Shown piece after piece: positions 16,652-28,769 of a stretch of 43,734 bases of DNA. The DNA is taken from the NCBI RefSeq assembly GCF_014652515.1, contig NZ_BMYY01000018.1:1-43734 (forward strand), written 5' to 3'. The translations under genes were made by a program, and so were the position numbers. The stretch is from Bacterioplanes sanyensis (lineage in GTDB: Bacteria > Pseudomonadota > Gammaproteobacteria > Pseudomonadales > Oceanobacteraceae). The notes beneath the pieces are model-generated. The model did not search any database and had not been told where the DNA came from. It worked only from the letters and a program-made list of their open reading frames with translations. Numbering within the stretch: the stretch's first letter is position 1; every line of letters begins with the position of its first letter.

Positions 16652-17222
16652 ATTGCTGCGCTTGTGTGACTTCATCCCAGCGCTGCATGTTATTCACATA
16701 CAGGCTAACGTCTTCAACATCCGTACAACCCCGCTCTTTGACAAAGTCGGTCAGCATCTGGGTGTATTTTTCACGCTGATCGGCCGGTTTGCTCTTATCG
16801 GCGAAATAATGCGGGAAGTTTTCCAGATCGTCTTTGCTGAGCTCTCCGGACATACTGGCCGACATCGACACGGCAAAAATACCCATGCGCAAACAGCTAA
16901 CGCGATCGCCTACTTTGGCCCAGTCATCGGCATTTTCAAAGCCCGTTACCTGGCGCATGGGCCGCTCCGCTTCGGCGATATAGCTATCGCCGTAGTCTAC
17001 GTCGCGCAACAGCTTTAGCTTGGTGGCATGGTCGCTGAAGTTAAACGCCGCTTTTTGCAGCGCCTTTTTGGTCTCTGGTGTCTCTTTAACAAACTCTTTA
17101 AACAAAGAATCCATCATGGGTGCCACCATATGGTATTCCAGCATTTGCTTTTCCGTCAGCGGCTCAGCGACTGCAGCCGATAAGGCAGACATGCAACCCG
17201 CCAACACTAGTAACTTGCGCAT
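16650..17222 (-). CDS. Periplasmic protein of unknown function
   Basis: A 190-residue protein with a signal peptide (MRKLLVLAGCMSALSAAVAEP, cleavage after AVA at about 19) and a mainly helical mature part. It has two Cys in the mature region (RVSCLRMG and ERGCTDVED) that could form a disulfide. No named domain is recognised. AGGGAGAAAAT precedes the ATG. It is monocistronic: a strong bidirectional terminator follows its stop, and the next gene upstream on the same strand is 95 bases away. Codon use resembles the backbone genes, so it may be native. Confidence 0.7.
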   Translation of the reverse strand: MRKLLVLAGCMSALSAAVAEPLTEKQMLEYHMVAPMMDSLFKEFVKETPETKKALQKAAFNFSDHATKLKLLRDVDYGDSYIAEAERPMRQVTGFENADDWAKVGDRVSCLRMGIFAVSMSASMSGELSKDDLENFPHYFADKSKPADQREKYTQMLTDFVKERGCTDVEDVSLYVNNMQRWDEVTQAQQ

Positions 17223-17317
17223 ATTTTCTCCCTAGTAGAGCGCCTGGCGGCGCTCGCTAATGTTTTATTAAAGCTATAAGCAATTTCAGCGCTTACAAAT
17301 GTAAAGACCGATCACCG

Positions 17318-18469
17318 TTACCAAAGCCAAGGATCATCACGAACCCGTTTTTCGGCATCAGCAACACCATCACCGTCTTTATCAAGCGTGAGAATCAGCC
17401 ATGCTTCATCTTCTTCATTGTATTCACCAGTGGCTGTGATAGTGATGATTTCACCTGTGTCATATGACATTTTCAACTGACCACTCTTAAGCTTTTCATC
17501 GCTTTCTTCTGAATAGATGTAGACTAATGGCTTGGTCACTTCAAAGTTATGACGAAACTGAGAGTCAACACCATCGTAGAGGTGAATATAGCGTCCCATA
17601 GCGACAATGCTTTTGACCTCATCATTCGAGTAATTATCAAGTTCCTTTTCAATATATGAGCACTTTTCGATCCGATATGCGCTTATCTCTGAGCAAATCT
17701 TTCCAGCCAGCTCATTCGCCTCAGATGATGATATAAATGATTCTGTCAGAGTACTGTAGAGCGAATTATCGATCGTTGGCATAGCCACGTAATCATCAAA
17801 ACCACCTCCCGAGTACTCGTTTAGCAAGTACCCCGGGTTCACCGCAAACCAAGCATCAAAATCAAGATAGTAATAATTTTCCGCATCAATCCAAGTTGCA
17901 TCATTTTCTGTGCTGGTTGAGCGTCCATCCTTGGAAACCTTAAAAATACTCAGGCGATGACTAAAGTTTTCATTTTTCAAATAGCCATCAACATCACCCC
18001 AGTAGTACTCGTCGATGATACTGGTTACGATATCCACGGAGTTATAATCTTCACACCCATCGCTTTCAAAGATTACTTGCGTACGCACATACTCAGGAAA
18101 ATCTCCATCGCCTATACGTTCAAGCTCTTTGGCCTCGGTATAATAACTTCCAGACTCACTACAGTCGTATTTTTGACGAGGCTCAGGGGGCGTTTTAGCA
18201 ACAGAATGTCTTGCACCGATAACCAAGCTCTGCTCAGTGATAAGCCGCCATAAGTCACTTGCAAACTCAGGATAGTTCTCTTCCGTAATTGCCGCTGGCG
18301 CTTGCTCAAGCTCACCGGTACCGCCATTACCTGTGTCTGGCGTTGAACTACCGTTGTTGGAGTCGTTACCATTGCCAGCATCACCCGATGAGCTGGATGA
18401 ACCACCACCGCCACAAGCGACTAGGCCTGTTGCTAATGCAGCGACCAGTATGTTTTTCATTAATGTCAT
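17318..18469 (-). CDS. Lipoprotein of unknown function with acidic C-terminal calcium-like motif
   Basis: A 383-residue protein with a lipoprotein signal (ILVAALATGLVAC) and a Gly/Ser/Asn linker, probably exported and membrane-anchored. The mature part is rich in Asp, Tyr and Ser; near the end LDKDGDGVADAEKRV has the DxDGDGxxD pattern of a calcium-binding loop. No enzyme motif is seen. The start MTLMKNILVA is preferred to the longer frame (18520) because GTGGAGTAGCA precedes it and the signal peptide then begins properly. It resembles the other lipoprotein at 13079 in its Gly/Ser-rich tether but not in the rest. Likely surface or periplasmic; role unknown. Confidence 0.65.
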   Translation of the reverse strand: MTLMKNILVAALATGLVACGGGGSSSSSGDAGNGNDSNNGSSTPDTGNGGTGELEQAPAAITEENYPEFASDLWRLITEQSLVIGARHSVAKTPPEPRQKYDCSESGSYYTEAKELERIGDGDFPEYVRTQVIFESDGCEDYNSVDIVTSIIDEYYWGDVDGYLKNENFSHRLSIFKVSKDGRSTSTENDATWIDAENYYYLDFDAWFAVNPGYLLNEYSGGGFDDYVAMPTIDNSLYSTLTESFISSSEANELAGKICSEISAYRIEKCSYIEKELDNYSNDEVKSIVAMGRYIHLYDGVDSQFRHNFEVTKPLVYIYSEESDEKLKSGQLKMSYDTGEIITITATGEYNEEDEAWLILTLDKDGDGVADAEKRVRDDPWLW

Positions 18470-18811
18470 TGCTACTCCACTCTTGCTATCGGCATCTTGA
18501 TCGCTACTTGCAGCGATCAAGCATTAGATCGACTTTTCATTTAGGCATGTGCCCAAGTACGACAAAGAACGCAGTATCCAGCATGCGGTATAGGACTTCT
18601 GTAGGACATCTCTCACAGCGGCTCAGTCTTTTTACCCTATGGCGGCTTTTGTGACGGCCACCACACAGGCTCGGCTGCTGCACAGCACTGTCTCACTTGG
18701 TGCACTTAGGCGCATTGAGCGTATAATTCGCTGGCAAGGCATTTCAGGCCAGGCAGTTGATAACCCAAGCAGCGGGCTGGCCTGAAATTCCTTCATTTGA
18801 GAGTACTTATC

Positions 18812-20107
18812 ATGCAACGCATCGTGATCGTCGGAGGTGGCGCCGGGGGACTGGAGCTGGCAACCCAACTGGGACGCAGTTTGGGTAAGAAAGGCAAAGC
18901 CATTATTGAGTTAATTGATAGCAGCCCCACGCACTTGTGGAAGCCTTTGCTGCACGAGGTAGCTACCGGGGCGCTGGATTCGGGCATTGATGAGTTGAAT
19001 TACCGGGCTCACGGCAAACGCCACGGTTTTCAATTTCAGATCGGTCGCATGCATGGCCTGGACCGTGACAATCGCCAAATTGTGCTGGCGCCCATGCTCG
19101 ACGATCAGGGTCAGGAGGTGCTGGCCGAACGCCGCGTCAACTACGACACCCTGGTGCTGGCCATCGGCAGTGTGACCAACGACTTTGGTACCCAAGGCGC
19201 CGGAGAGCACTGTATTTTCCTCGATAGCCGCGATCAGGCCGAGCGCTTTCATCGCACGTTGCTTAATGAGTTCCTGCGCACCAATGCGGCCAGTGAAAAC
19301 AGCGATGAAGCCCGCACCTTGGATATCGCCATTGTCGGTGCCGGCGCCACCGGCGTTGAGCTATCTGCCGAGCTTTATAATACCGCCGAGGTGTTGGCCA
19401 GCTATGGCTTAAAGCACATGACGCCGGAGCATTTAAAGGTCACGTTAATTGAGGCCGGTGAGCGCATATTGCCGGCACTGCCGCCACGTATTTCCGCCGC
19501 AGCCAAACGTGAGCTAGAAAAACTCGGCGTCACGGTGCAAACCGGCACCATGATCACCGCCGTCGATGAAAACGGTTTTACCACCAAAGACGACAGCCAC
19601 ATTCCAGCGCGGTTAAAAGTATGGGCCGCTGGGGTGCGTGCCCCTAGATTTTTGGCCAACTTGGGGCTTGAAACCAACCGCGTTAATCAATTGAAGGTCA
19701 ATGCCAGCTTGCAAACGGAGGATGAGAACATCTTCGCGTTGGGTGATTGCGCCTGTTTAATCCAAGCCGATGGCACTCCGGTACCGCCGCGTGCACAGGC
19801 TGCCCACCAACAAGCCTCGCATTTAATTAAAGTATTAAAAGCCCGCAGTGAAGGCCAACCGCTGCCGGAGTTTGTGTATCGTGACAAAGGCTCGTTAGTG
19901 TCACTGAGTCGCTACAGCACGGTCGGCAGCCTGATGGGGAATCTAACTCGAGGGTCCATGATGATCGAAGGCCGCATTGCCCGACTGGTGTATGTGTCCT
20001 TGTACCGTTTACACCAGATTGCCCTGCACGGTTATTTTCACACTCTGCTGCTATCGCTGGTGGGGCGCATTAACCGTGTGATTCGCCCGCGGTTAAAACT
20101 GCACTAG
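18812..20107 (+). CDS. Type II NADH dehydrogenase (NDH-2)
   Basis: A 431-residue FAD flavoenzyme, peripheral on the inner membrane, passing electrons from NADH to quinone without proton pumping. It has the N-terminal FAD motif [10 protein letters not shown] (8-17), the second dinucleotide motif [17 protein letters not shown] (about 175-191, NADH binding), FALGDCA near 310 (FAD contact) and a basic amphipathic C-terminus. Length is normal (about 430). The start MQRIVIVGG was chosen because GAGAGT precedes its ATG and the longer frame adds only five residues. A TATAAT at 18722 with an upstream TTGGTG (19-base spacing) is a possible promoter. A strong hairpin ends the gene before the convergent regulator. 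Confidence 0.93.
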   Translation: MQRIVIVGGGAGGLELATQLGRSLGKKGKAIIELIDSSPTHLWKPLLHEVATGALDSGIDELNYRAHGKRHGFQFQIGRMHGLDRDNRQIVLAPMLDDQGQEVLAERRVNYDTLVLAIGSVTNDFGTQGAGEHCIFLDSRDQAERFHRTLLNEFLRTNAASENSDEARTLDIAIVGAGATGVELSAELYNTAEVLASYGLKHMTPEHLKVTLIEAGERILPALPPRISAAAKRELEKLGVTVQTGTMITAVDENGFTTKDDSHIPARLKVWAAGVRAPRFLANLGLETNRVNQLKVNASLQTEDENIFALGDCACLIQADGTPVPPRAQAAHQQASHLIKVLKARSEGQPLPEFVYRDKGSLVSLSRYSTVGSLMGNLTRGSMMIEGRIARLVYVSLYRLHQIALHGYFHTLLLSLVGRINRVIRPRLKLH

Positions 20108-20117
20108 CCGTTTGAGG

Positions 20118-20141
20118 GGCTGCGGCTTAAAAGCCGCAGCC
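20118..20141. terminator. Convergent hairpin terminator
   Basis: GGCTGCGGCTT-AA-AAGCCGCAGCC is an 11-bp perfect stem between two convergent genes, the NADH dehydrogenase and the regulator. T-runs are weak, so it is a likely but not certain terminator. Confidence 0.65.
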
Positions 20142-20143
20142 TA

Positions 20144-21121
20144 CTATATACAGCTCACATCGAAGCGCTGGCGATAATCGCCCGGTGTCATGCCCGTCCA
20201 GCGACGAAACGCTTTATAAAACGCACTGGGCTCGGTATAGCCGACGCGAAAAGAGACTTCATACAGCGTCAGGCTTGGGTCTTTCATTAAGTGCAGGGCC
20301 AGTTGACGCCGCGCCTGATCCAGTAAGGTCTGATAGTTGGTCCCCAGCGCTTGCAGGCGACGCTGTAAATTACGCACATTGATATTGAGCTGCTGTGCCA
20401 GTTGCTCTTGATTCACCGGGCGCAAATGCAGTTGATCGGCAATGGCCTGTTGCAGGCGCTGATAAAATGCAATGTGCTCGCGCAGCTTGCCGTATTCCCG
20501 CCGAAAGGTGCGAATGCAGGCGTTGTAGTTGGCAGCATCGCTATTGGGTAGCGTTTGCTGCAATACATCTGACGAGATTTGAATTCGGAAAAAACTGCCA
20601 TCGCGCTGCACTAGCTGCAGCGGCATCAACACTTGGTGCCACTGAGGTGGTCGCAGTAATTGAATGCTTTCTCCACTGCCCAAAGCACGCCGACAGGCTT
20701 CCGCAATCCAAGCCAGGCACATTAGCTGTACCGTTTCTGGCGCTTCTTCAGCAGGCTGAATGTGCAAACAGTCGCCGTCGGTTTGCCAGGTCAGCGCCAG
20801 CCCAGGCACCAGTAAATGTGGCAACGCCGCGGCTTGTGTTAGCCCCTGAGCTAAGCAGTCCGCCTGCTGCAGACAGCTGCCCAACGGTAAATGCTGGCGT
20901 GCCATATACATGCCACTGCTGATCATTAAGCTGGGGTGATGGTGTGTTCCCATGGTCGCCAACAGGTCACATAGCGGCTCACTATTTAGCCAACGCGGCA
21001 GCATTTGCCCAGTGCTCAACTCTAGTGTTTGCCACACCAGTGAGGAATCACACTGCAACGCTTCCCAATGGGCTAATAAGTGTCGCAGTATTAATGTATC
21101 CACCTGTGGCGATGGTTCCAT
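20144..21121 (-). CDS. AraC-family transcriptional regulator
   Basis: A 325-residue DNA-binding regulator. The N-terminal 220 residues form the AraC-type effector domain seen in proteins such as OruR/ArgR-like and related regulators (no clear cupin). The C-terminal 90 residues are two helix-turn-helix motifs: LAQQLNINVRNLQRRLQALG (first) and LYEVSFRVGYTEPSAFYKAFRRWTGMTPG (second, with the family's F-x-R-x-FK-x-G pattern). The effector and targets are unknown; its neighbour, the convergent NADH dehydrogenase, is not an obvious target. AGGGAGCGCT precedes the ATG. The 273 bases between it and recX hold no gene. Confidence 0.88.
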   Translation of the reverse strand: MEPSPQVDTLILRHLLAHWEALQCDSSLVWQTLELSTGQMLPRWLNSEPLCDLLATMGTHHHPSLMISSGMYMARQHLPLGSCLQQADCLAQGLTQAAALPHLLVPGLALTWQTDGDCLHIQPAEEAPETVQLMCLAWIAEACRRALGSGESIQLLRPPQWHQVLMPLQLVQRDGSFFRIQISSDVLQQTLPNSDAANYNACIRTFRREYGKLREHIAFYQRLQQAIADQLHLRPVNQEQLAQQLNINVRNLQRRLQALGTNYQTLLDQARRQLALHLMKDPSLTLYEVSFRVGYTEPSAFYKAFRRWTGMTPGDYRQRFDVSCI

Positions 21122-21394
21122 AGCGCTCCCTGACTCCCTTTCTACCCACGACTAACGGTGTTAAACCGTGCACTTTGATCGACATGAACGGACTATTTCC
21201 GACAGTGAACAAGTGTTAGTTATTTCTGTCTAGGGATCATCTCTGTCACTGTTAAGCCTGTCAATGGACTCAGGCGACAGACCGAGACTCAAGTACAAAA
21301 TGACACAAATGACAGCTTAGGCGACACATAAGTGTCTGATTTATAAGGTTTTTAAAATAAAGGGCAGCACAAGGATAGGAGCCGTTGATAGCAA

Positions 21395-21874
21395 TCAATC
21401 GGCATCGGTGAGGGTGACTTGTTCAAGCGCGTGTTGAACTTGATCGGCCAGAAAACCGCGATAGCTCAAAAAACGATACAGCTTTTCGCGCCAGCGCGGA
21501 TCACGTTGCAACGAGGCGTATTTTTTACTGGCGACCTCTACTGCTAATTCAAACCAGTCACAGTCGCTGTCGCTCAGCACCTGAGTAATCAAATGATCGC
21601 TCAGCCCTTTTTGCCGCATATCCTGGCGCACACGCATTGGACCATGACCACGACTGCAGCGGCTGCGAACAAACATCTCAGCAAAGCGCTGATCCGACTG
21701 CCAACCACGCTCGGCCAGCTGATCCAACACTTGCTGTAACAGTTCAGATTGGGTGGTGCGGGGCTGGAGCTTGCGCTCCAGCTCTTGGCGGGAATGATCG
21801 CGCCGGGCCAGTAACTCCACCGCGGCGCCATGCAGGCTAGCTATATCGTCCAGATCAGAGTTCTGCTTGCGCAT
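21395..21874 (-). CDS. recX: Regulatory protein RecX
   Basis: A 159-residue cytosolic modulator that binds RecA filaments and blocks their activity. The family pattern is three-helix repeats; [19 protein letters not shown] begins the first, [30 protein letters not shown] is the most conserved part, and [20 protein letters not shown] ends the protein. Length is typical (about 150-165). It overlaps the end of the recA frame (21855-21874), the usual coupled recA-recX arrangement, but recA itself is interrupted here, so this regulator may lack its partner. The start ATG is the first in frame. Confidence 0.95.
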   Translation of the reverse strand: MRKQNSDLDDIASLHGAAVELLARRDHSRQELERKLQPRTTQSELLQQVLDQLAERGWQSDQRFAEMFVRSRCSRGHGPMRVRQDMRQKGLSDHLITQVLSDSDCDWFELAVEVASKKYASLQRDPRWREKLYRFLSYRGFLADQVQHALEQVTLTDAD

Positions 21875-22863
21875 CCTTGCCGTCAGCTTTTTCTTCTTCA
21901 GGTTTTGGCAGGTTCAGTAGCTGCGCACGAATGTTGGTTTCGATTTCTTGTGCCATTTCTGGGTGTTCTTCCAGATAAGCAGCGGCATTGGCTTTGCCTT
22001 GGCCAATTTTATCGCCTTGATAGCTGTACCAGGCGCCGGATTTATCTACCAGACCACACTTAACCCCTAGGTCGATGACTTCGCCCATGTGATAAATGCC
22101 ACGGCCATACATGATCTGGAACTCAGCTTGCGTGAACGGTGGCGAGACCTTGTTTTTCACTACTTTGACGCGCGTCTCGTTACCAATGACTTCGTCGCCC
22201 TGTTTCACCGAGCCGGTGCGACGAATATCCAGACGTACCGAAGCATAGAACTTCAGTGCATTACCACCTGTGGTGGTTTCTGGGCTGCCAAATAAAGATC
22301 ACCAGACAGTTCGCGTTTTTGACATTACCTGTGATTTTACGCAGCGCCTGTGACATCAAACGTGCCTGCAAGCCTACGTGGCTATCGCCCATTTCGCCTT
22401 CAATTTCTGCCTTAGGCGTCAGTGCAGCCACCGAGTCAACTACGATCACGTCTACCGCATTGGAGCGCACCAAACTGTCGCAAATTTCTAACGCCTGTTC
22501 GCCGGTATCGGGTTGTGATACCAGCAGACTGTCTAAGTCGATGCCCAATTTTTCAGCATACAGTGGGTCCAGTGCGTGCTCGGCATCGATGATGGCAACG
22601 GTTTTACCGGCTTTTTGTGCCTGCGCCATGGCCGACAAACACATGGTGGTTTTACCCGAGCTTTCCGGACCATAGATTTCGACGATACGGCCCATCGGCA
22701 AACCGCCAATGCCGAGTGCAATGTCCAGCCCCAGCGATCCGGTGGAAATGGCCGGAATGGCTTCGCGCGGCTGCTCACCCATTTTCATGATGGCGCCTTT
22801 ACCGAATTGGCGTTCGATTTGGCTGAGCGCCGCATCCAGCGCTTTTTGCTTATTTGCATCCAT
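21855..22863 (-). pseudogene. recA: RecA interrupted by an apparent 32-bp deletion
   Basis: Two frames together make an otherwise normal RecA (recombinase and LexA co-protease). The first (22863 to ~22290) has GPESSGKT Walker A at 65-72 and [10 protein letters not shown], and is normal up to CLVIFI (186-191), then reads WQPRNHHRW and stops. The second frame resumes with [20 protein letters not shown] and runs on to the C-terminus at 21855. Between them the family invariably has N-Q-I-R-M-K-I-G-V-M-F: the sequence lacks 11 codons less one base, that is 32 bp, so both the frame and the Q of the L2 loop (Q194 in E. coli) are lost. Slippage could not restore those residues. Upstream it has a LexA box. 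Either a true null or an assembly error. Confidence 0.92.
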
Positions 22864-22971
22864 GGTGCTGTCCTTTAACTGAGACTGAAGAGGCCCACCG
22901 GCATCACTGTAAATTTGACCAGTATTTAAGCACAGTGACGATGGAGCGCCAAGAGGTTATCGATAAAAAAT

Positions 22972-22987
22972 CTGTATACATATACAG
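22972..22987 (-). promoter_or_regulatory. LexA (SOS) box upstream of recA
   Basis: CTGTATACATATACAG is a perfect CTG-N10-CAG palindrome, the gammaproteobacterial SOS operator. It lies 109 bases before the recA start and just past the pncC stop, so recA should be damage-inducible as usual. Confidence 0.9.
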
Positions 22988-22994
22988 TGAAATT

Positions 22995-23477
22995 TCACGA
23001 AGCCAGCCAACGACAGAGCCCCTGAATGGCTTCGGTGACAGCCTGCTCGCGTACTGCTTCGCGATCGCCTTGGAACTGGCAACACTGCGTCATTTGCGCC
23101 TCATCTGAGCCCCAAGCAAACCATACCGTACCAACGGGTTTCTCAAGACTACCGCCACTCGGGCCGGCAATACCACTGATGGCGACAGCGACATCACCGA
23201 GGCTGTTATTGACCGCTCCGCGCACCATGGCACGCACGGTTTCTTCGCTGACTGCACCAAATTGTTCAATGGTCGCCAGCGGCACATCTAAGTATCGAAT
23301 TTTGGCTTCGTTGGAGTAAGTCACAAAGCCACACTCAAACCAAGAAGAGCTGCCAGGCATATCCGTTAACGCCGCCGCGACGCCGCCGCCAGTGCAAGAT
23401 TCGGCGGTCACCAGGCGCAATTCGCGACTGAGCAGCATTTCTGCCAGCGCTTGAATACTGTCTGATCGTGCTGCCAT
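22995..23477 (-). CDS. pncC: Nicotinamide-nucleotide amidase PncC (CinA C-terminal domain)
   Basis: A 160-residue enzyme that deamidates nicotinamide mononucleotide to nicotinic acid mononucleotide for NAD recycling. [23 protein letters not shown] (20-42) carries the conserved Ser-Cys-Thr-Gly active-site patch; [22 protein letters not shown] is the other signature. Length matches the stand-alone domain. The start MAARSDS was chosen for AGGAGGATACAAA upstream; the frame runs further but without a ribosome-binding site. It is divergent from mutS and lies directly upstream of recA, an arrangement widespread in Pseudomonas-like genomes. Confidence 0.93.
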   Translation of the reverse strand: MAARSDSIQALAEMLLSRELRLVTAESCTGGGVAAALTDMPGSSSWFECGFVTYSNEAKIRYLDVPLATIEQFGAVSEETVRAMVRGAVNNSLGDVAVAISGIAGPSGGSLEKPVGTVWFAWGSDEAQMTQCCQFQGDREAVREQAVTEAIQGLCRWLAS

Positions 23478-23599
23478 TTTGTATCCTCCTGCGATCACAC
23501 TTACAATCCGCCGTTTTCGCCACCGACCATAGGCTAGCTGCAATGCAACTTAATGGTCAGTTTTCAAGCGCCAGATTACCACGAAAGGATCCGCGAGCG

Positions 23600-26182
<2,583 letters not shown>

Positions 26183-26364
26183 GCAGGCTTTTTTAACACC
26201 AAAAATGATAACTCTATAACCTAAGTTTCTAGCCAAAACTTGCCGAAGCCGCTGCGGATACCTAGAATTGCGCAATCTCGCCACCGCAGCATTGCTGGAG
26301 TGGCACAATAACAAGGCGTCAGTACACTAGGCGTCCATAGACCGTTGATTAGGAGACTGAACGC

Positions 26365-26694
26365 ATGGCGTTTGTGGTTACCGATAACTGTGTGAAGTGT
26401 AAATATACCGACTGCGTTGAGGTTTGCCCGGTCGATTGTTTTTATGAAGGACCAAACTTTTTGGTCATTCATCCAGACGAGTGCATCGACTGCGCCTTGT
26501 GTGAACCAGAGTGCCCTGCCGAGGCCATCTATTCTGAAGACGAAGTTCCAGCAGGCCAAGAGCAATACATCGAGCTCAACGCCGAATTGGCAGAAGAGTG
26601 GGCCGACAACAATATCACCGAGCAAAAAGATCCGCTGCCCGATGCCGCAGAGTGGGACGGCGTGCCCGACAAACAAAAATACATCGAGCGTTGA
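26365..26694 (+). CDS. fdxA: Seven-iron ferredoxin FdxA
   Basis: A 109-residue soluble electron carrier with two iron-sulfur clusters. The first cluster region has C9, C12, C17, C21 ([15 protein letters not shown]) with C25 beyond; the second has C40, C43, C46, C50 ([13 protein letters not shown]). One normally holds [3Fe-4S] and the other [4Fe-4S] in this Azotobacter FdI-like family. The C-terminal 50 residues are acidic as usual. AGGAGACTGAACGC precedes the ATG. The mutS-fdxA-rpoS context is the standard one; a bidirectional terminator follows. The redox partner is not evident. Confidence 0.95.
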   Translation: MAFVVTDNCVKCKYTDCVEVCPVDCFYEGPNFLVIHPDECIDCALCEPECPAEAIYSEDEVPAGQEQYIELNAELAEEWADNNITEQKDPLPDAAEWDGVPDKQKYIER

Positions 26695-26710
26695 GCAACA
26701 AACGTGCACA

Positions 26711-26740
26711 AAAAAGGCCGCACTAAAGTGCGGCCTTTTT
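26711..26740. terminator. Bidirectional terminator between fdxA and rpoS
   Basis: AAAAAGGCCGCAC-TAAA-GTGCGGCCTTTTT is a perfect stem with A- and T-runs on both sides, ending both convergent genes. Confidence 0.92.
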
Positions 26741-26759
26741 GGTTTCTAAGCCTGTGTTT

Positions 26760-27728
26760 CTATAGCTCACTGAACAGCGTCGCGGCATTTAGGCCTTGCT
26801 TTTCCATGATTTCACGCAAGCGACGCAGTGCTTCCACCTGAATCTGGCGCACACGTTCGCGTGTTAAGCCAATTTCACGCCCGACTTCTTCCAGCGTGCT
26901 GGTTTCAAAACCGCGTAAACCGAAGCGCCGAGACAAGACTTCGCATTGCTTCTCAGGCAGCTCGGAAATCCAGCGATCCAAGTTGCTGTGAATATCCTGC
27001 TGCTGCAGCTCATCACTGGGATCGGAGACGCCGTCATCGGCAATGGTATCCAAAATTGATTTATCAGAGCTGGGTCCAAGCGGTGTGTCCACTGAAGTCA
27101 CGCGCTCATTCAATTTGAGCATACGCTTGACGTCATCGACGGGTTTTTCCAACAGCTCGGCAATTTCTTCCGCCGTCGGTTCATGATCCAGTTTTTGGGT
27201 TAACTCACGCGCCGCACGCAAATACACATTGAGCTCTTTGACCACATGAATGGGCAAGCGAATAGTGCGCGTTTGGTTCATGATGGCGCGTTCAATGGTC
27301 TGACGAATCCACCAGGTGGCGTACGTGGAAAAGCGGAAACCACGTTCAGGGTCAAACTTCTCCACCGCGCGAATCAGACCCAAGTTGCCCTCTTCGATCA
27401 AATCCAAAAGCGATAGGCCACGATTAACATAGCGTCGGGAAATTTTTACTACCAGGCGCAAGTTACTTTCGATCATGCGTCGGCGGCCCATATCATCGCC
27501 TTTGCGCGCCAAACGTGCGTAGTGCACTTCTTCTTCAGCGGACAGTAACGGCGAAAAGCCGATTTCATTTAAATACAGCTGGGTGGCATCCAATGCTTTG
27601 TGCGAGGTATCAGCGGCAAAGCGCTCTTCCTCTGCACTGCTATCCGTGTCGGAGCTGTCGACCAGAATCAAAGATTCAACATCTTCGAACACTTCGTCTT
27701 CGCGTAGTTCTCGTTGTTGTAATGCCAT
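26760..27728 (-). CDS. rpoS: RNA polymerase sigma factor RpoS
   Basis: A 322-residue sigma-38 that directs stationary-phase and general-stress transcription. [15 protein letters not shown] marks region 1.2, [27 protein letters not shown] and [16 protein letters not shown] mark region 2, and [26 protein letters not shown] is the region 4 helix-turn-helix that reads the -35 box. The start [10 protein letters not shown] is preferred since GGCGGG is correctly spaced before it; ATG and ATG are both in frame three codons apart. nlpD lies just upstream on the same strand; in relatives the main rpoS promoter lies inside nlpD, so a long leader is expected. Confidence 0.97.
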   Translation of the reverse strand: MALQQRELREDEVFEDVESLILVDSSDTDSSAEEERFAADTSHKALDATQLYLNEIGFSPLLSAEEEVHYARLARKGDDMGRRRMIESNLRLVVKISRRYVNRGLSLLDLIEEGNLGLIRAVEKFDPERGFRFSTYATWWIRQTIERAIMNQTRTIRLPIHVVKELNVYLRAARELTQKLDHEPTAEEIAELLEKPVDDVKRMLKLNERVTSVDTPLGPSSDKSILDTIADDGVSDPSDELQQQDIHSNLDRWISELPEKQCEVLSRRFGLRGFETSTLEEVGREIGLTRERVRQIQVEALRRLREIMEKQGLNAATLFSEL

Positions 27729-27806
27729 GATCATCCCGCCTTTTGCTGCTTGCCCCAACCTTCCCCACCAGGTTATTGGGGGAGCCTTTTAAAATGCTGA
27801 TCGCTC

Positions 27807-28571
27807 TTACCGGGGTGGCAAATACCTGAGCGGATCAACTGGCTTACCGTTCTTACGGATTTCAAAGTGCAACCTAACACTGTCAGTCCCCGTAGAACCT
27901 ATTTCGGCAATCTTTTGGCCAGCTTTAACAGACTGCTGTTCGCTAACCAAAATGCGGCTGGCGTGGGCGTAAGCACTGAGGTAAGTGTCGTCGTGTTTAA
28001 CAATGACTAAATTACCGTACCCTCTCAGCCCTTGGCCCGCGTAAACCACGGTGCCTGCCGCTGCTGCAAGAACAGAGTCCCCCAACGGCGCGGTGATATC
28101 AATCCCCTTATTGATCGGCTTTTGCATTGAAAAACGACGAACTAAACGACCGTTCAATGGCCATTGCCATTCAACTTGGCCGTTTTTGACAAGCTTTTCT
28201 GGCGGGGAATGACCGATATTTGGAGGAGAGGGTTTTTTGACAGGTATGTTCGCAACCGGCTTTGACGGTTTTCCGACATCGGACGTTGGTATGGGGGAGG
28301 TTCTCAGCGGTTTCGCTTTAAGGTCAATTTTTTGACCTGGATATATGGTGTAGGGCGAAGCGATAGAGTTAGCGTTCGCTAACTCTCTAAAGTCGATACC
28401 GTGGCGCCAAGCGATTGAGTATAGCGTGTCGCCTGATTCCACAAGATGAAAACCCGGCGTTTTTTGCCGCTGACTGAACTTCTCTTCAACCGATACAAAC
28501 TCGCGGCTACCTGTACACCCTGTCGTAAAAGCGATCATTGTGACTAATGTGACAGCAAGCGGTGATTTCAT
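27807..28571 (-). CDS. nlpD: Murein hydrolase activator NlpD
   Basis: A 254-residue outer-membrane lipoprotein that activates the cell-separation amidase AmiC. Signal and lipobox VTMIAFTTGC, then a LysM domain (HLVESGDTLYSIAWRHGIDF...YTIYPGQKIDL), a Pro-rich linker and a LytM/M23 domain (NKGIDITAPLGDSVLAAAAG to RLHFEIRKNGKPVDPLRYL). The metal ligands of true M23 peptidases (HxxxD and HxH) are changed (N in NKGID, R in VRLHFE), as expected for a degenerate activator domain. The start MKSPLAVTL lies beside CGAAAG; a longer frame adds 27 basic residues before the signal and is not preferred. Same strand as rpoS, gap 78 bases. Confidence 0.93.
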   Translation of the reverse strand: MKSPLAVTLVTMIAFTTGCTGSREFVSVEEKFSQRQKTPGFHLVESGDTLYSIAWRHGIDFRELANANSIASPYTIYPGQKIDLKAKPLRTSPIPTSDVGKPSKPVANIPVKKPSPPNIGHSPPEKLVKNGQVEWQWPLNGRLVRRFSMQKPINKGIDITAPLGDSVLAAAAGTVVYAGQGLRGYGNLVIVKHDDTYLSAYAHASRILVSEQQSVKAGQKIAEIGSTGTDSVRLHFEIRKNGKPVDPLRYLPPR

Positions 28572-28769
28572 CTTTCGGCGCCGATGGTTGTTTTTTGACA
28601 CTCTCAAGTGACGGTAATTTGAAGTACCAGATTGTCCTACGATCACAGCCACCAGAGAAATAAAAAATATTTTTTTAATTCTTAAAAACTATTAAAAGGG
28701 TGCAACTTTTGCGTTGCATTGGCGTAACTTGCGATAAGTAACAAAAAATTACACCTTGACCCTGATCAA

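Noticed and set aside
21855..22863. Intein or programmed frameshift in recA
   Set aside because: There is no inserted coding sequence, and the missing residues cannot be supplied by slippage; a deletion or sequence error is simpler.
26221..26709. A 162-codon minus-strand frame covering fdxA
   Set aside because: It is antisense to the ferredoxin, whose cysteine motifs and ribosome-binding site are clear.
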